Assembly: GCA_017481945.1 (NCBI GenBank)
Contig: JAFUOJ010000009.1
Coordinates: forward strand, 124,001 to 188,000
Direction: 5' to 3'
From: Parabacteroides sp.
Lineage (GTDB): Bacteria > Bacteroidota > Bacteroidia > Bacteroidales > Tannerellaceae
Length of the DNA stretch: 64,000 bases
A program made the translations under genes and the position numbers. Below the pieces are notes generated by a model that was not told the origin of the DNA, did no database searches, and worked only from the letters and a program-made list of their open reading frames with translations. Shown here piece by piece: positions 19,517 through 29,101 of this stretch. Every line of letters begins with the position of its first letter. The stretch's first letter is position 1.

Positions 19517-19771
19517 ATGTTATCAACAATTTTATTACAAGCAGTAGCCGGAGCAGGTTTAACAAAATTAGGAGCAACAATTGGTGCAGCATTAGCTGCT
19601 ATCGGTGCAGGATTAGGTATTGGAATGATCGGTAAAGGAGCTGTTGAATCTATTGCTCGCCAACCATCCGCAACTGGAGAAATTCGTACCTCTATGTTAA
19701 TCATGGGTGCATTGATTGAAGGTGTAGCACTATTCGCAATAGTCGTTTGTTTCTTGGCTTTATTCCAATAA
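19517..19771 (+). CDS. atpE: F1Fo ATP synthase subunit c
   Basis: An 84-aa two-helix proteolipid forming the rotor ring. Start chosen at ATG 19517 (MLSTILLQ), since upstream in-frame codons belong to the atpB tail region and would not be part of a c subunit. The polar loop RQP lies at 48-50 and the ion-binding carboxylate is Glu68 (ALIEGVALF). The residue after Glu68 is Gly, and the helix-1 position has GAG rather than the Gln of Na+-type rings, which argues for protons rather than Na+. It lies 40 bp after atpB and 12 bp before atpF. Confidence 0.97.
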   Translation: MLSTILLQAVAGAGLTKLGATIGAALAAIGAGLGIGMIGKGAVESIARQPSATGEIRTSMLIMGALIEGVALFAIVVCFLALFQ

Positions 19772-19783
19772 AAAGTACAAAGT

Positions 19784-20284
19784 ATGTCACTATTTACACC
19801 AGATTCCGGACTACTGTTCTGGATGATTGTTTCATTCGGAATTGTCTTTGCAATCCTTTCTAAATATGGCTTTCCCATTATTGTAAAAGCGATAGAACAA
19901 AGAAAGGCATACATCGACAATTCCCTCGAAGCAGCACGTCAAGCCAATGAACAGCTTGCCAATATACAGGCTGAAGGAGCCAGAATACTGGCAGAAGCAA
20001 AAGAGAGACAAAACAAAATTTTAAAAGAGGCTTTTGCTGAAAAAGAGCAAATCCTCGAGGAGGCTCGCCAAAAAGCGACTGCCGAGACTCGCCTACAGAT
20101 AGAAGAAGCGACTCGACGTATCCAAGAGGAGAAAGAAAAAGCAATCCGCGAAGTACGTTCAGAAATCACTGATCTCTCTATCGCAATCGCGGAAAAGATT
20201 ATAAAAGAAAAAATCGGCCGAGACAAAGAGCAACAGCAAATTATGAATCGGCTATTAGATGAAGTATCGTTTTGTAAATCATAA
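19784..20284 (+). CDS. atpF: F1Fo ATP synthase subunit b
   Basis: A 166-aa peripheral stalk subunit: one N-terminal transmembrane helix (about residues 10-30) followed by a long charged coiled coil rich in Glu, Lys, Arg and Ala (EAARQANEQLANIQ onward) that dimerises and reaches F1. Length matches the family (156 aa in E. coli). It lies between atpE and atpH with 12-bp and 3-bp gaps. Identification is firm from topology and place. Confidence 0.96.
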   Translation: MSLFTPDSGLLFWMIVSFGIVFAILSKYGFPIIVKAIEQRKAYIDNSLEAARQANEQLANIQAEGARILAEAKERQNKILKEAFAEKEQILEEARQKATAETRLQIEEATRRIQEEKEKAIREVRSEITDLSIAIAEKIIKEKIGRDKEQQQIMNRLLDEVSFCKS

Positions 20285-20287
20285 CGT

Positions 20288-20830
20288 ATGGATATAGGAA
20301 TAATCTCTAATCGATATGCAAAAGCTCTTTTCTCTCTCGCAAAAGAAAGAGATCTTGCAGATCAGGTATATGAGGACATAAAAAGGTTGGCTAATAATTT
20401 TTCTCTTGAACCAGAATTGAAAACGGTTCTAAGTAACCCTCTCACTTCTAAAGAAGAGAAACAAAAACTATTAATAACAGCCGGTGGTATAGAGGTTTCA
20501 GACTTATATACTCGTTTTATACATCTGATATTAGAACATAAACGAGAAAATCTTTTACCTTTTATCGCTCATACCTATATCCATTTATACAGACAGGATA
20601 AACATATCACGCGTGTACAATTTCATACAGCTGTTCCTGTGAGTGAAGAGGTCAAAGAACATTTACAAGACAAACTAAGAAAAGAGATGGGATGTACAGT
20701 TGAGTTTTCCGGAGTAGTTCAACCTGAATTAATCGGAGGATTTCGTCTGCGTATCGGGAATAAACGGATAGATGCCAGCTATGCGACACAGTTGCGAGAG
20801 CTTCGCAAGCAATTACTTGAAAACAAATAA
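20288..20830 (+). CDS. atpH: F1Fo ATP synthase subunit delta
   Basis: A 180-aa delta subunit (OSCP family) joining the b stalk to the top of the alpha/beta hexamer. It starts with the typical [17 protein letters not shown] segment of the N-terminal helical bundle, and ends with the conserved [28 protein letters not shown] C-terminal region (residues about 138-170). It lies 3 bp after atpF and 14 bp before atpA. Confidence 0.96.
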   Translation: MDIGIISNRYAKALFSLAKERDLADQVYEDIKRLANNFSLEPELKTVLSNPLTSKEEKQKLLITAGGIEVSDLYTRFIHLILEHKRENLLPFIAHTYIHLYRQDKHITRVQFHTAVPVSEEVKEHLQDKLRKEMGCTVEFSGVVQPELIGGFRLRIGNKRIDASYATQLRELRKQLLENK

Positions 20831-20844
20831 AAAAGGAAAGAAGT

Positions 20845-22425
20845 ATGACAGACCAAATAAAGGTAAGTGAGGTTTCCACCATCCTACGCCAACAATTGGA
20901 AGGAATTAGTACCAACATCCGCACTGAAGAAGTAGGTACAGTGCTCCAAGTAAGTGATGGTGTTGCACGTATATATGGACTTGATAATGCCGAAGCAAAC
21001 GAATTATTACAGTTCGACAATGGCATGGAAGCAATCGTAATGAACTTGGAAGAAGACAATGTCGGAGCCGTTTTATTAGGTTCAACAGATAAAATCAAAG
21101 AGGGAGACATTGTTAAGAGAACAAGACGTATTGCCTCAATCAACGTTAGTGAAGGTATGATCGGACGCGTTATCAATCCATTAGGTAACCCCATCGATGG
21201 GAAAGGAGAAATAACCGGAGAAACCTGCGAAATGCCTTTGGAACGGAAAGCTCCAGGTGTTATCTTCCGACAACCTGTAAATGAACCTTTGCAAACAGGT
21301 ATCAAAGCTGTAGACGCCATGATTCCTATAGGACGTGGCCAACGCGAATTGATCATCGGAGACCGTCAAACCGGTAAAACCTCTATTGCTATCGATACAA
21401 TCATCAACCAGCGCAGTTCCTATGAAGCTGGTAATCCTGTATATTGTATCTATGTAGCTATCGGTCAAAAGGGTTCAACTGTTGCAGCACTTGTCAATAC
21501 GTTACAAGAAAAAGGAGCAATGGATTATACCATTGTTGTAAGTGCCACAGCTTCTGATCCCGCAGCAATGCAATATTTTGCTCCTTTCGCCGGCGCTGCA
21601 ATCGGAGAATATTTCCGAGATAGTGGACGTCACGCATTGGTTGTCTATGATGACCTCTCCAAACAGGCTGTCGCTTATCGTGAAGTTTCCTTGATTTTAC
21701 GTCGTCCTTCAGGACGTGAAGCTTACCCGGGAGATATATTCTATTTACACTCTCGTTTATTAGAGCGTGCGGCTAAAATTATAAACCAACCTGAGGTGGC
21801 TCGTCAAATGAATGACCTTCCCGATAGTATGAAAGATAAAGTAAAAGGAGGAGGTTCTTTGACTGCTTTACCTATCATTGAAACACAGGCAGGAGATGTA
21901 TCAGCGTATATTCCTACCAATGTAATATCTATCACAGACGGACAAATATTCCTTGAAACCGACTTGTTCAACCAAGGGAACCGTCCGGCAATCAACGTAG
22001 GTATCTCTGTCTCTCGTGTAGGGGGTAATGCACAACTAAAAGCCATGAAGAAAGTGGCTGGTACATTAAAGATAGATCAGGCTCAATTCCGAGAATTAGA
22101 GTCATTCTCTAAATTCGGAGGAGAAATGGACGCAGTTACTGCATTTACCATTGATAAAGGACAAAAAAACACTCAGCTATTGATACAACCTCAGTATAGT
22201 CCAATGCCCGTAGAGGAACAAATTGCAATTCTTTATTGCGGAACAAATGGATTATTAAAGGATGTTGCTTTGGATAAGATTCATAATTTCGAACAAGAGT
22301 TTTTACGCGAATTACATACCTCACACCAACATGACGTATTAGACATACTCAAAACGGGGGTAATCAACGAGGATATCCAAAAGAAATTAGAAGAAACTGT
22401 TAAAAAACTAACAAGGGACTACTAA
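20845..22425 (+). CDS. atpA: F1Fo ATP synthase subunit alpha
   Basis: The 526-aa non-catalytic nucleotide-binding subunit of F1. P-loop GDRQTGKT lies at 172-179, after the conserved [18 protein letters not shown]; the alpha arginine finger region [17 protein letters not shown] is present near 392-410. The C-terminal helical domain ends KKLTRDY. The gene is 3 bp before atpG and is of normal length (513 aa in E. coli). Confidence 0.99.
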   Translation: MTDQIKVSEVSTILRQQLEGISTNIRTEEVGTVLQVSDGVARIYGLDNAEANELLQFDNGMEAIVMNLEEDNVGAVLLGSTDKIKEGDIVKRTRRIASINVSEGMIGRVINPLGNPIDGKGEITGETCEMPLERKAPGVIFRQPVNEPLQTGIKAVDAMIPIGRGQRELIIGDRQTGKTSIAIDTIINQRSSYEAGNPVYCIYVAIGQKGSTVAALVNTLQEKGAMDYTIVVSATASDPAAMQYFAPFAGAAIGEYFRDSGRHALVVYDDLSKQAVAYREVSLILRRPSGREAYPGDIFYLHSRLLERAAKIINQPEVARQMNDLPDSMKDKVKGGGSLTALPIIETQAGDVSAYIPTNVISITDGQIFLETDLFNQGNRPAINVGISVSRVGGNAQLKAMKKVAGTLKIDQAQFRELESFSKFGGEMDAVTAFTIDKGQKNTQLLIQPQYSPMPVEEQIAILYCGTNGLLKDVALDKIHNFEQEFLRELHTSHQHDVLDILKTGVINEDIQKKLEETVKKLTRDY

Positions 22426-22428
22426 GCT

Positions 22429-23292
22429 ATGGCTTCACTCAAAGAAATAAAGCTCAGAATCGCGTCTATCCGAAGCACGCAGAAAATTACAGCGGCAATG
22501 AAAATGGTTTCTTCTGCCAAACTTCACCATACCCAAATGTTAGCAGAACATACCCTTTTATATGCCAATAAACTTTCTGCCATCTTAAACGGGTTGTTAG
22601 AGGTTACCGATGAACAAAAGTCTTCTTATACGGAAGAACGTAACATAAAAAGCATAGCAATCGTTGTTTTTTCTTCAAGTAGTGGACTTTGTGGTACATT
22701 CAATACGAATATATGGAAAAACTTATCAACTCGATTACAAGAGCTTCACACGCAAAACATAACAGTTCATCTCTATCCTATTGGGAAAAAGATAGTAGAT
22801 GAACTGCACAAAGCGGGTTATACTACTCATGAAGATTTCTTACATTTAGGAGAAAAGCCCTCTTATGAGGAGGCTGTTAAATTAGCTTCTTTTTTAAAAG
22901 ACTTATTTATTTCAGGACAAGTAGATCAGGTGGAGTTACTTTATCATCACTTCAAGAATGTAGCGACACAGATATTAACTCGTAAAGTTTATTTACCGAT
23001 CACATCACCAGAAACAGAGAATAAAGAGTCGATTCAAAATACAGACTATATTTTGGAACCATCTCAAAAAGAACTTTTAGCTCTCCTCTATCCTAAATTT
23101 CTAAATTTGACAATTTATACCACTTTATTGGATACAATCACTGCAGAACATGCAGCGCGAATGATGGCTATGCAAATTGCCAATGATAACGCAAATGATT
23201 TGATCCAAGAGTTAACACTCCAGTACAACAAAACACGTCAGCAAGCAATTACTAACGAATTACTGGATATTATGGGAGGAAGCGGGAATTAA
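22429..23292 (+). CDS. atpG: F1Fo ATP synthase subunit gamma
   Basis: A 287-aa central rotor shaft of F1. The N-terminal helix carries ASLKEIKLRIASIRSTQKI and KMVSSAKL, the C-terminal helix carries EHAARMMAMQIANDNAND followed by YNKTRQQAITNEL, which together form the antiparallel coiled coil inside the alpha/beta ring. The last gene of the operon, followed by a hairpin terminator. Confidence 0.98.
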   Translation: MASLKEIKLRIASIRSTQKITAAMKMVSSAKLHHTQMLAEHTLLYANKLSAILNGLLEVTDEQKSSYTEERNIKSIAIVVFSSSSGLCGTFNTNIWKNLSTRLQELHTQNITVHLYPIGKKIVDELHKAGYTTHEDFLHLGEKPSYEEAVKLASFLKDLFISGQVDQVELLYHHFKNVATQILTRKVYLPITSPETENKESIQNTDYILEPSQKELLALLYPKFLNLTIYTTLLDTITAEHAARMMAMQIANDNANDLIQELTLQYNKTRQQAITNELLDIMGGSGN

Positions 23293-23338
23293 TTTTCCTG
23301 GGCAGGGAGTCTATTTTTCCTGCCCGGAGAAATTAATT
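23288..23338 (+). terminator. terminator of the ATP synthase operon
   Basis: aattaattt...gggcagg pairs with cctgccc...aaattaatt around a loop gagtctattttt; the stem is about 16 bp with a small internal loop. It overlaps the atpG stop region and has T-rich sequence in loop and tail. Confidence 0.65.
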
Positions 23339-23388
23339 TTAGAAATAAAGTTTCGTCCTTTTAGGAAACTTTCAAACAAGTAAAAAAC

Positions 23389-23501
23389 CAAAAGTTTTCC
23401 ACTTTTCTTCGAATCGCACCTATATATCAGCTGATTGACATATTTTAACCACACAAAAGTTTTCCAAAAAGTTTACTATACAGTTATCCTGCTTACATTT
23501 G
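23389..23501 (+). promoter_or_regulatory. nrdD upstream region: direct repeats and promoter
   Basis: The 13-mer CAAAAGTTTTCCA occurs twice, at 23389-23401 and 23454-23466, 65 bp apart. A -7 box TACATTTG lies at 23494-23501 with a weak -33 (TTTA, 23472-23475) 18 nt upstream. Both repeats are upstream of the promoter, the place expected for an activator or repressor. I do not see a canonical NrdR box. Confidence 0.45.
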
Positions 23502-23540
23502 CAACCGCTAAATTTAATTATCCAAATCAATAATTTTATC

Positions 23541-25748
23541 ATGATTCAAACTGTTATCAAACGAGACGGACGTATTGTCGGATTCAATGAAGAAAAGATA
23601 GCAACTGCTATTCGCAAAGCGATGTTACATACTGAAATTGGAGAAGATCGAGAATTGGTTCGACAAATCACAGACCATATCTCTTTCAAAGGAGATACTC
23701 AAATGACTGTTGAAGCGATTCAAGACGCTGTCGAATTGGAATTGATGAACAGTAGCCGTAAAGATGTTGCTCAAAAATATATTGCCTATCGTAATCAACG
23801 CAGTATTGCACGTAAGGCAAAAACACGTGATATGTTTTTAGAGATCATCAATATCAAATCAAACGATATTACTCGCGAGAATGCAAATATGAATGCAGAT
23901 ACTCCTGCGGGAATGATGATGAAATTTTCCAGCGAAACAACCAAACCATTCGTTGATGACTATTTATTAAGTGAAGAAATTAAAGAAGCGGTAGAAAAAA
24001 ATTATTTGCACATCCATGATAAAGATTATTACCCGACAAAGAGTCTTACTTGCGTACAACATCCTTTAGATCATATCTTAAAATATGGCTTCTCCGCAGG
24101 ACATGGAGAATCACGTCCGGCAAAGCGTATTGAGACAGCCAGCATTTTAGGTTGTATCTCTTTAGAAACGGCCCAAAATGAAATGCACGGAGGACAAGCT
24201 ATTCCTGCTTTTGATTTTTATTTAGCTCCATACGTACGAAATAGCTTTATCGAAGAGATTAAAAATTTAGAAGATCTTACCGGAGAAGATTATAGTCATC
24301 TATATCAAATAGAATTAGAGGACTATATAAACCGACCTTTAGATGATTTAAAAGGAGAAGCACGTATTATACAACACGCCATGAATAAAACCGTCAGCCG
24401 TGTCCATCAATCTATGGAGGCTTTCATTCATAATATGAATACTATCCACTCCCGTGGAGGTAATCAGGTTGTATTCAGTTCTATTAATTACGGGACAGAC
24501 ACTTCAGCCGAAGGACGTTGTATCATTCGTGAAATTCTTAGAAGTACTTATCGTGGAGTCGGGAATGGGGAGACGGCTATTTTCCCTATCCAGATTTGGA
24601 AAAAGAAACGAGGTGTAAGTTACTTGCCGGAAGACCGTAACTACGATCTGTATCAGTTAGCTTGTAAAGTAACAGCTCGTCGTTTCTTCCCTAATTTCCT
24701 AAATTTAGACGCAACATTTAATCAAAATGAAGATTGGAAAGCAGATGATCCCAAACGATATATTCATGAAGTGGCAACTATGGGATGTCGAACACGTGTA
24801 TTTGAAAACCGCTTTGGTCCTAAAACTTCTATTGGTCGAGGAAACCTCTCTTTCTCAACCATCAATATCGTTCGTTTAGCAATCGAATGTATGCCTATCG
24901 AAAACAAAGAAGAGCGAATTGCCCGGTTCTTCGCCAAATTAGATCACATGTTAGAGGTTACAGCACATCAGTTACACGAACGTATGGAATTTCAAAAAAC
25001 GGCTTATGCCAAGCAATTCCCTCTATTGATGTCATCTCTGTGGTTAGGAAGTGATAAACTAAAACCCAACGACACAATCGCTTCTGTAATTAATCAGGGT
25101 ACATTAGGTATCGGCTTTATCGGATTAGCCGAATGTTTGGTGGCATTGATCGGGAAACATCATGGAGAAGACGAAGCAGCCCAAGAGCTGGGATTGAGAA
25201 TTGTGACCTATATGCGTGATCGTGCCAACCAATTCTCTGAAAAATATCAGCATAATTACAGTATCTTGGCAACTCCTGCCGAAGGTTTGTCAGGGAAATT
25301 CACACGTCGTGACCGTAAGCAATTTGGGATCTTACCGGGAATTACAGATCGCGACTACTATACCAACTCAAACCATGTCCCTGTTTACTACAAATGTAGT
25401 GCTCGACATAAAGCAGAGATAGAGGCTCCTTATCATGATCTAACACGTGGAGGACACATTTTCTACGTTGAAATGGATGGGGACGCGACACACAATCCGG
25501 AAGTTATCATGCAGGTTGTCGATATGATGGATCGTTACAATATCGGTTATGGCTCTGTTAATCACAATCGCAATCGTTGTTTGGAATGTGGGTATGAAAA
25601 CGCAGATGTAAAATTAGAAAAATGTCCCAAATGTGGAAGTACACATATTGATAAACTGCAACGCATTACCGGCTATTTAGTCGGAACGACAGATCGTTGG
25701 AACAGTGCCAAATTATCAGAATTAAATGATCGTGTTACCCACAATTAA
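23541..25748 (+). CDS. nrdD: anaerobic (class III) ribonucleoside-triphosphate reductase
   Basis: Oxygen-sensitive glycyl radical enzyme that makes deoxyribonucleotides in anaerobes. The start ATG 23541 gives MIQTVIKRDGRIVGFNEEK, the normal start of an ATP-cone allosteric domain (about 1-90); an upstream in-frame TTG overlaps the promoter and is unlikely. The 735-aa protein ends with a zinc site of four Cys (CLECGY and KCPKCG) and the glycyl-radical motif RITGYL, where Gly711 is the expected radical site by comparison with E. coli Gly681. The activase nrdG follows after 11 bp, so they form one unit. Identification is certain. Confidence 0.98.
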   Translation: MIQTVIKRDGRIVGFNEEKIATAIRKAMLHTEIGEDRELVRQITDHISFKGDTQMTVEAIQDAVELELMNSSRKDVAQKYIAYRNQRSIARKAKTRDMFLEIINIKSNDITRENANMNADTPAGMMMKFSSETTKPFVDDYLLSEEIKEAVEKNYLHIHDKDYYPTKSLTCVQHPLDHILKYGFSAGHGESRPAKRIETASILGCISLETAQNEMHGGQAIPAFDFYLAPYVRNSFIEEIKNLEDLTGEDYSHLYQIELEDYINRPLDDLKGEARIIQHAMNKTVSRVHQSMEAFIHNMNTIHSRGGNQVVFSSINYGTDTSAEGRCIIREILRSTYRGVGNGETAIFPIQIWKKKRGVSYLPEDRNYDLYQLACKVTARRFFPNFLNLDATFNQNEDWKADDPKRYIHEVATMGCRTRVFENRFGPKTSIGRGNLSFSTINIVRLAIECMPIENKEERIARFFAKLDHMLEVTAHQLHERMEFQKTAYAKQFPLLMSSLWLGSDKLKPNDTIASVINQGTLGIGFIGLAECLVALIGKHHGEDEAAQELGLRIVTYMRDRANQFSEKYQHNYSILATPAEGLSGKFTRRDRKQFGILPGITDRDYYTNSNHVPVYYKCSARHKAEIEAPYHDLTRGGHIFYVEMDGDATHNPEVIMQVVDMMDRYNIGYGSVNHNRNRCLECGYENADVKLEKCPKCGSTHIDKLQRITGYLVGTTDRWNSAKLSELNDRVTHN

Positions 25749-25759
25749 AAAAGAGAAAT

Positions 25760-26260
25760 ATGCTTTCTATCATAGATATCATTGAAGATACAACGGTCGA
25801 TGGCCCCGGTTTTCGAACAGCTATTTATGCAGCAGGCTGCCCCAATGCGTGTCCCGGATGTCATAATCCGGAATCGTGGGATATTAAAAAGGGGAAACAA
25901 GTTTCGACTGAAGAGATCTTAGAAAAGGTATTGGCTGACGATTTTGCAAATGTAACCTTCAGCGGTGGTGACCCTATGTTTCAACCGGAAGGATTCACCG
26001 AGTTAGCACGAGCAATTAAAGAAAAAAGCCAAAAGAACATTTGGTGCTATACAGGTTATACCTTCGAGAAACTACTCAATAATCCTAAACAGGCAGAGCT
26101 TCTTAAATACATAGATGTCTTAGTAGACGGAAAATTCAAACAGGCATTACGAGATGAGAGTCTTCTCTTTCGAGGGAGTAGTAACCAAAGATTAATTGAT
26201 GTGAAGGCTTCGCTTAGAGAGAATAAGACCGTTTGTGTAAATTATAATCCATATATATAG
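25760..26260 (+). CDS. nrdG: anaerobic ribonucleotide reductase activating protein
   Basis: A 166-aa radical SAM enzyme that generates the glycyl radical on NrdD. The [4Fe-4S]-binding cysteines are in GCPNACPGCHNPESWD, with CxxxCxxC spacing; a VTFSGGDP motif for SAM binding follows near residue 72. Length is normal for NrdG. It lies 11 bp after nrdD. Part of this gene was copied to 29461-29699, where it has decayed. A 41-bp palindromic repeat array starts right after the stop. Confidence 0.97.
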   Translation: MLSIIDIIEDTTVDGPGFRTAIYAAGCPNACPGCHNPESWDIKKGKQVSTEEILEKVLADDFANVTFSGGDPMFQPEGFTELARAIKEKSQKNIWCYTGYTFEKLLNNPKQAELLKYIDVLVDGKFKQALRDESLLFRGSSNQRLIDVKASLRENKTVCVNYNPYI

Positions 26261-26270
26261 TCATTTTTTC

Positions 26271-26464
26271 ATCGGAAACCTCCGCAGCGCTGCCGGCAAG
26301 CTTTCAGACATTCCTGAAACCTCGACGGCGCCGCTGGCAAGCTTTCAGAAGCTCCAGAAACCTCGACGGCAGCGCTGGCAGACTTTCAGAAGTTCCAGAA
26401 ACCCCGCCGGCGGTGCTGGCAGACTTTCAGGAGGTCCGGAAACCTTCCCAGCGCTGCCGTCAGG
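26271..26464. repeat. 41-bp tandem palindromic repeat array (array II)
   Basis: ctttcag recurs at 26301, 26342, 26383 and 26424, exactly 41 bp apart, after a partial unit at 26271-26300. Each unit has a palindrome of the form TTTCAG-nnnn-YCYGAAA followed by a GC-rich part with its own palindromes (GCAGCGCTGC, GGCGCC, GCCGGC). The last unit moves toward the TTCCGG form of array I. It fills the gap between convergent nrdG and the serpin gene. Spacers are near copies of each other, so it is not CRISPR. Confidence 0.85.
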
Positions 26465-26476
26465 TAGAAATTGATT

Positions 26477-27778
26477 TTATAAGGCTGGATTACCTACTTT
26501 TCCTGCAAACAAAACTGTTCCTGTACTAAATTCAGAAAGTATAAAACCAAACGGACGATTGAAATCGACTTTTAATGTAGGAGTCTCTACAACGCCTGCT
26601 CCATTACTCGTCATCTCCATTCCTAAACCGGAAACAGCAGCAGCCACTGTCCCCTCCTCTTCTACTTCAATCATTGTAATCTGTTTTACCCAAGAGATAT
26701 ATAAATCTAATAAACTCATTCTACTAAAATCGGCTGAAGAACTGAAAGCCTCTTGAATACCCATTGCTTTTAAAATAGAGACTAATTCAGAATCATTCGT
26801 TTTCGTTGCAAAACGAGGTATTGACAAAGTTGTTTTATACCCAACAAGTCCACGATTTAACCATTGATTCCATTTCTCAGCAGTCAAACCTTGCCATAAT
26901 TTATCAATACTCTGGTTGGAATCTGCCGGTAAAAAAGCATACATATTAAAAGCACCGTTTCCATAAGGCAGCCTGACAATGATAACTTCATCATTGCTTA
27001 CACATTGCATTATTTCGTTTGCTTTCTGCATCATTGGCACAGATTTCTTTGTCCCATCAGCCAATATAAATTCTTTATCTTCCGTCTTAGATTTTTCAAA
27101 CACAGATTGCCATGTTCCTTTAAAATACAAAGCGTCTAATAATATAGCCTCTGCTCCTTTAATCTCATTTACACTCTCAACAAATTCCGGAATCATCCCA
27201 TTAGTCTGTTCTTTACTCCAGGCATTTATCTCATCCATTGTTGTCTCATCAAAAGGTAAATTATCCTTTAACGCAGCAAAGTAATATTTCTGACTCTGTG
27301 ACACATAATCTGAAAGGAAAAGTTTATCACGCTTTCCCCACAAACTATTGGCATTTATAAAGGTAGAGGTATTGTCTATTTCAGGAAGAGCCGTTTGTAA
27401 CGCCAACATATATTCATTAATATCCTGACTTGAATATCCCTCAAAGCCTAATGTCTTTTGTATCTGTTCATACGTATCTTTGTCTGCTCCATTCAATGCC
27501 ATCCCCATTACTAATGAGATACCTAAAGGGGAATAGCAATAATTCACATTATTACCTCTTTCTTTTGCTAATATATTCATCAGTTCAAAAGAGAAACCCT
27601 GTACTTGTGTATTAATAGCCTTACCAGCTTCTGTCAACACAATATTTTCACGTGCTTTCAATTCTACTTCAGGAAGTTCTTCTGTTGGTTCTTCTATTGT
27701 AGTTCCCAAATCATCTGAAGAACAGTTGAAAAATATGAATGCCATTCCTAATAATACATATCTAAATTTCATATTCAT
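26477..27778 (-). CDS. serpin lipoprotein (protease inhibitor)
   Basis: A serine/cysteine protease inhibitor of the serpin fold, about 433 aa from ATG 27778, which has a GGGAGA ribosome site 7 nt upstream; an earlier ATG at 27793 is possible. The signal peptide ends in FFNC followed by SSDD, so it is a lipoprotein, probably surface-facing. The hinge EEEGTVAAAVSG has the small residues needed for loop insertion, so inhibitory activity is expected; counting from the hinge puts P1-P1' at about Thr-Ser in GMEMTSNG. The C-terminal signature DFNRPFGFILSEFSTGTVLFAGKV is complete. It starts 18 bp after the C10 protease stop in the same direction, so it is likely the guard against its own protease, as miropin is thought to be in Tannerella. 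Confidence 0.93.
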   Translation of the reverse strand: MNMKFRYVLLGMAFIFFNCSSDDLGTTIEEPTEELPEVELKARENIVLTEAGKAINTQVQGFSFELMNILAKERGNNVNYCYSPLGISLVMGMALNGADKDTYEQIQKTLGFEGYSSQDINEYMLALQTALPEIDNTSTFINANSLWGKRDKLFLSDYVSQSQKYYFAALKDNLPFDETTMDEINAWSKEQTNGMIPEFVESVNEIKGAEAILLDALYFKGTWQSVFEKSKTEDKEFILADGTKKSVPMMQKANEIMQCVSNDEVIIVRLPYGNGAFNMYAFLPADSNQSIDKLWQGLTAEKWNQWLNRGLVGYKTTLSIPRFATKTNDSELVSILKAMGIQEAFSSSADFSRMSLLDLYISWVKQITMIEVEEEGTVAAAVSGLGMEMTSNGAGVVETPTLKVDFNRPFGFILSEFSTGTVLFAGKVGNPAL

Positions 27779-27796
27779 AAAATATTCTCCCATATT

Positions 27797-29101
27797 TTAA
27801 TTAGCAGATCTTCTAATTTCTGGTATAATCTGAACGCTATTACTAAAATCATAATTTGAAGGATTATAAACTCCTGCATTATAATAACCATCATAAGAAC
27901 CATTCCACCCCCAATTAAAATTCCAACTTGTACTTAAAATTTCTCCGTCATTTAAATGAGGATTAACAATTGTAGACCAAACTCCTACATAATTATTGTT
28001 TGAATCATAAACATCCCAATCACACATATAAGTATACTTAAGTTCTTTACTTCCCATAAGAACCCATGCATGCCCTCCATTCGCTTCATCTACACCTCGA
28101 ATATAAAGAGGCCTTCCATTAGAAAGAGACTGCTTAATCAATGTCTCATTATAACTATTTACGGAAGCTGATGTATACCCCATATTTTGTAGTGCACTAT
28201 AAGCATTATAAATATTAGAACCGCTACCACTTGGTTGATAATTCATATCTGTTTGCCTTCCTATCTCACGCAATAATGCAGCAACAGCTTTTGCATCAGT
28301 TGTCAAAGAAGTAAACTTCGTTGATAAATTAGCCCAATTCAGTGATAATGTAGAAGAATATGCTTCAGAATAAATAGATGTTGGGTATTGGTGAACAGAC
28401 ATAATTTGACCTAAAGCAACAGCAACACAACCTGCTGGACATTGTGTTCCATCCACTATTGGACATTCACTATTATAAGGATAACGTTGTCCCCATTGTG
28501 CCGTTAATAATGGTCCAACAGTCACTTCTGCATATCCCCAATAATACTGCGGGTTACAATAATAATATCCCTCTTCATCAATAGAATCTGTGGGATAAGG
28601 ATGTAAATCTGTTATCACAGACCCATCGTAATCAGCTAAAGCAGCCATAAACATCTGAACTCCAGGAACCTCTACATCCTCTGTTAGATTTCCATTATCA
28701 GAATATGCTAATACTCTGTTTACACAATCACTCGCAGAAAGAACAACAAACCCTGCATTATCTTCATAATTTACAATATAAATATCATCATTATCACTTG
28801 TTGATTTCGTTACATTATCAGATTTACCCCATTTGGTTGTGCTATAAAGGATCGTCTCTTTTACTTTTTTAGAAACTAATCCTGCTTTTGTTGCAGCAGA
28901 TGAAGAAAACTCTAAAGGTATAGCCAGAGCGACCTCCTCGATTTCTTCTGCATTTAAAACATATCCTACCTTATTTTTAGGATCGAAATCACTCTGGCTT
29001 TTTAATCCTTGTTTTTTTGATGTCAATAAAGAATCATCATTATTACATCCAATCAATACCAGCCCTAACAAAAAGGGCAATAAAAATCTAAACATTCTCA
29101 T
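27797..29101 (-). CDS. C10 (streptopain/SpeB-like) cysteine protease lipoprotein
   Basis: Papain-fold secreted protease made as a zymogen. The frame is open further upstream to 29281, but MRMFRFLLPFLLGLVLIGC is a clear lipoprotein signal, so the start is ATG 29101 (or 29095); the upstream codons are a remnant of another domain. The Spi/propeptide-like region (about 50-165, with YIVNYEDNAGFVVLSASD) precedes the catalytic part. Catalytic Cys225 lies in CPAGCVAVALGQ and His344 in NGGHAWVLMG, with NWGWNGSYDGYYN after it, all as in streptopain. About 434 aa. A serpin follows in the same unit. Proteases of this family in Bacteroides fragilis (Bfp) cleave host proteins. Confidence 0.93.
   Translation of the reverse strand: MRMFRFLLPFLLGLVLIGCNNDDSLLTSKKQGLKSQSDFDPKNKVGYVLNAEEIEEVALAIPLEFSSSAATKAGLVSKKVKETILYSTTKWGKSDNVTKSTSDNDDIYIVNYEDNAGFVVLSASDCVNRVLAYSDNGNLTEDVEVPGVQMFMAALADYDGSVITDLHPYPTDSIDEEGYYYCNPQYYWGYAEVTVGPLLTAQWGQRYPYNSECPIVDGTQCPAGCVAVALGQIMSVHQYPTSIYSEAYSSTLSLNWANLSTKFTSLTTDAKAVAALLREIGRQTDMNYQPSGSGSNIYNAYSALQNMGYTSASVNSYNETLIKQSLSNGRPLYIRGVDEANGGHAWVLMGSKELKYTYMCDWDVYDSNNNYVGVWSTIVNPHLNDGEILSTSWNFNWGWNGSYDGYYNAGVYNPSNYDFSNSVQIIPEIRRSAN

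Noticed and set aside
19510..19920. 136-codon minus-strand ORF over atpE/atpF
   Set aside because: Shadow of the c subunit; the plus strand is conserved coding.
20652..21356. 234-codon minus-strand ORF
   Set aside because: Antisense to atpH/atpA, both essential and fully conserved on the plus strand.
23499..23540. TTG start for nrdD 14 codons upstream
   Set aside because: It overlaps the -7 box region (23494-23501) and the ATP-cone starts normally at ATG 23541.
26271..26464. CRISPR array
   Set aside because: Spacers are near copies and the whole 41-bp unit is repeated; no cas genes.
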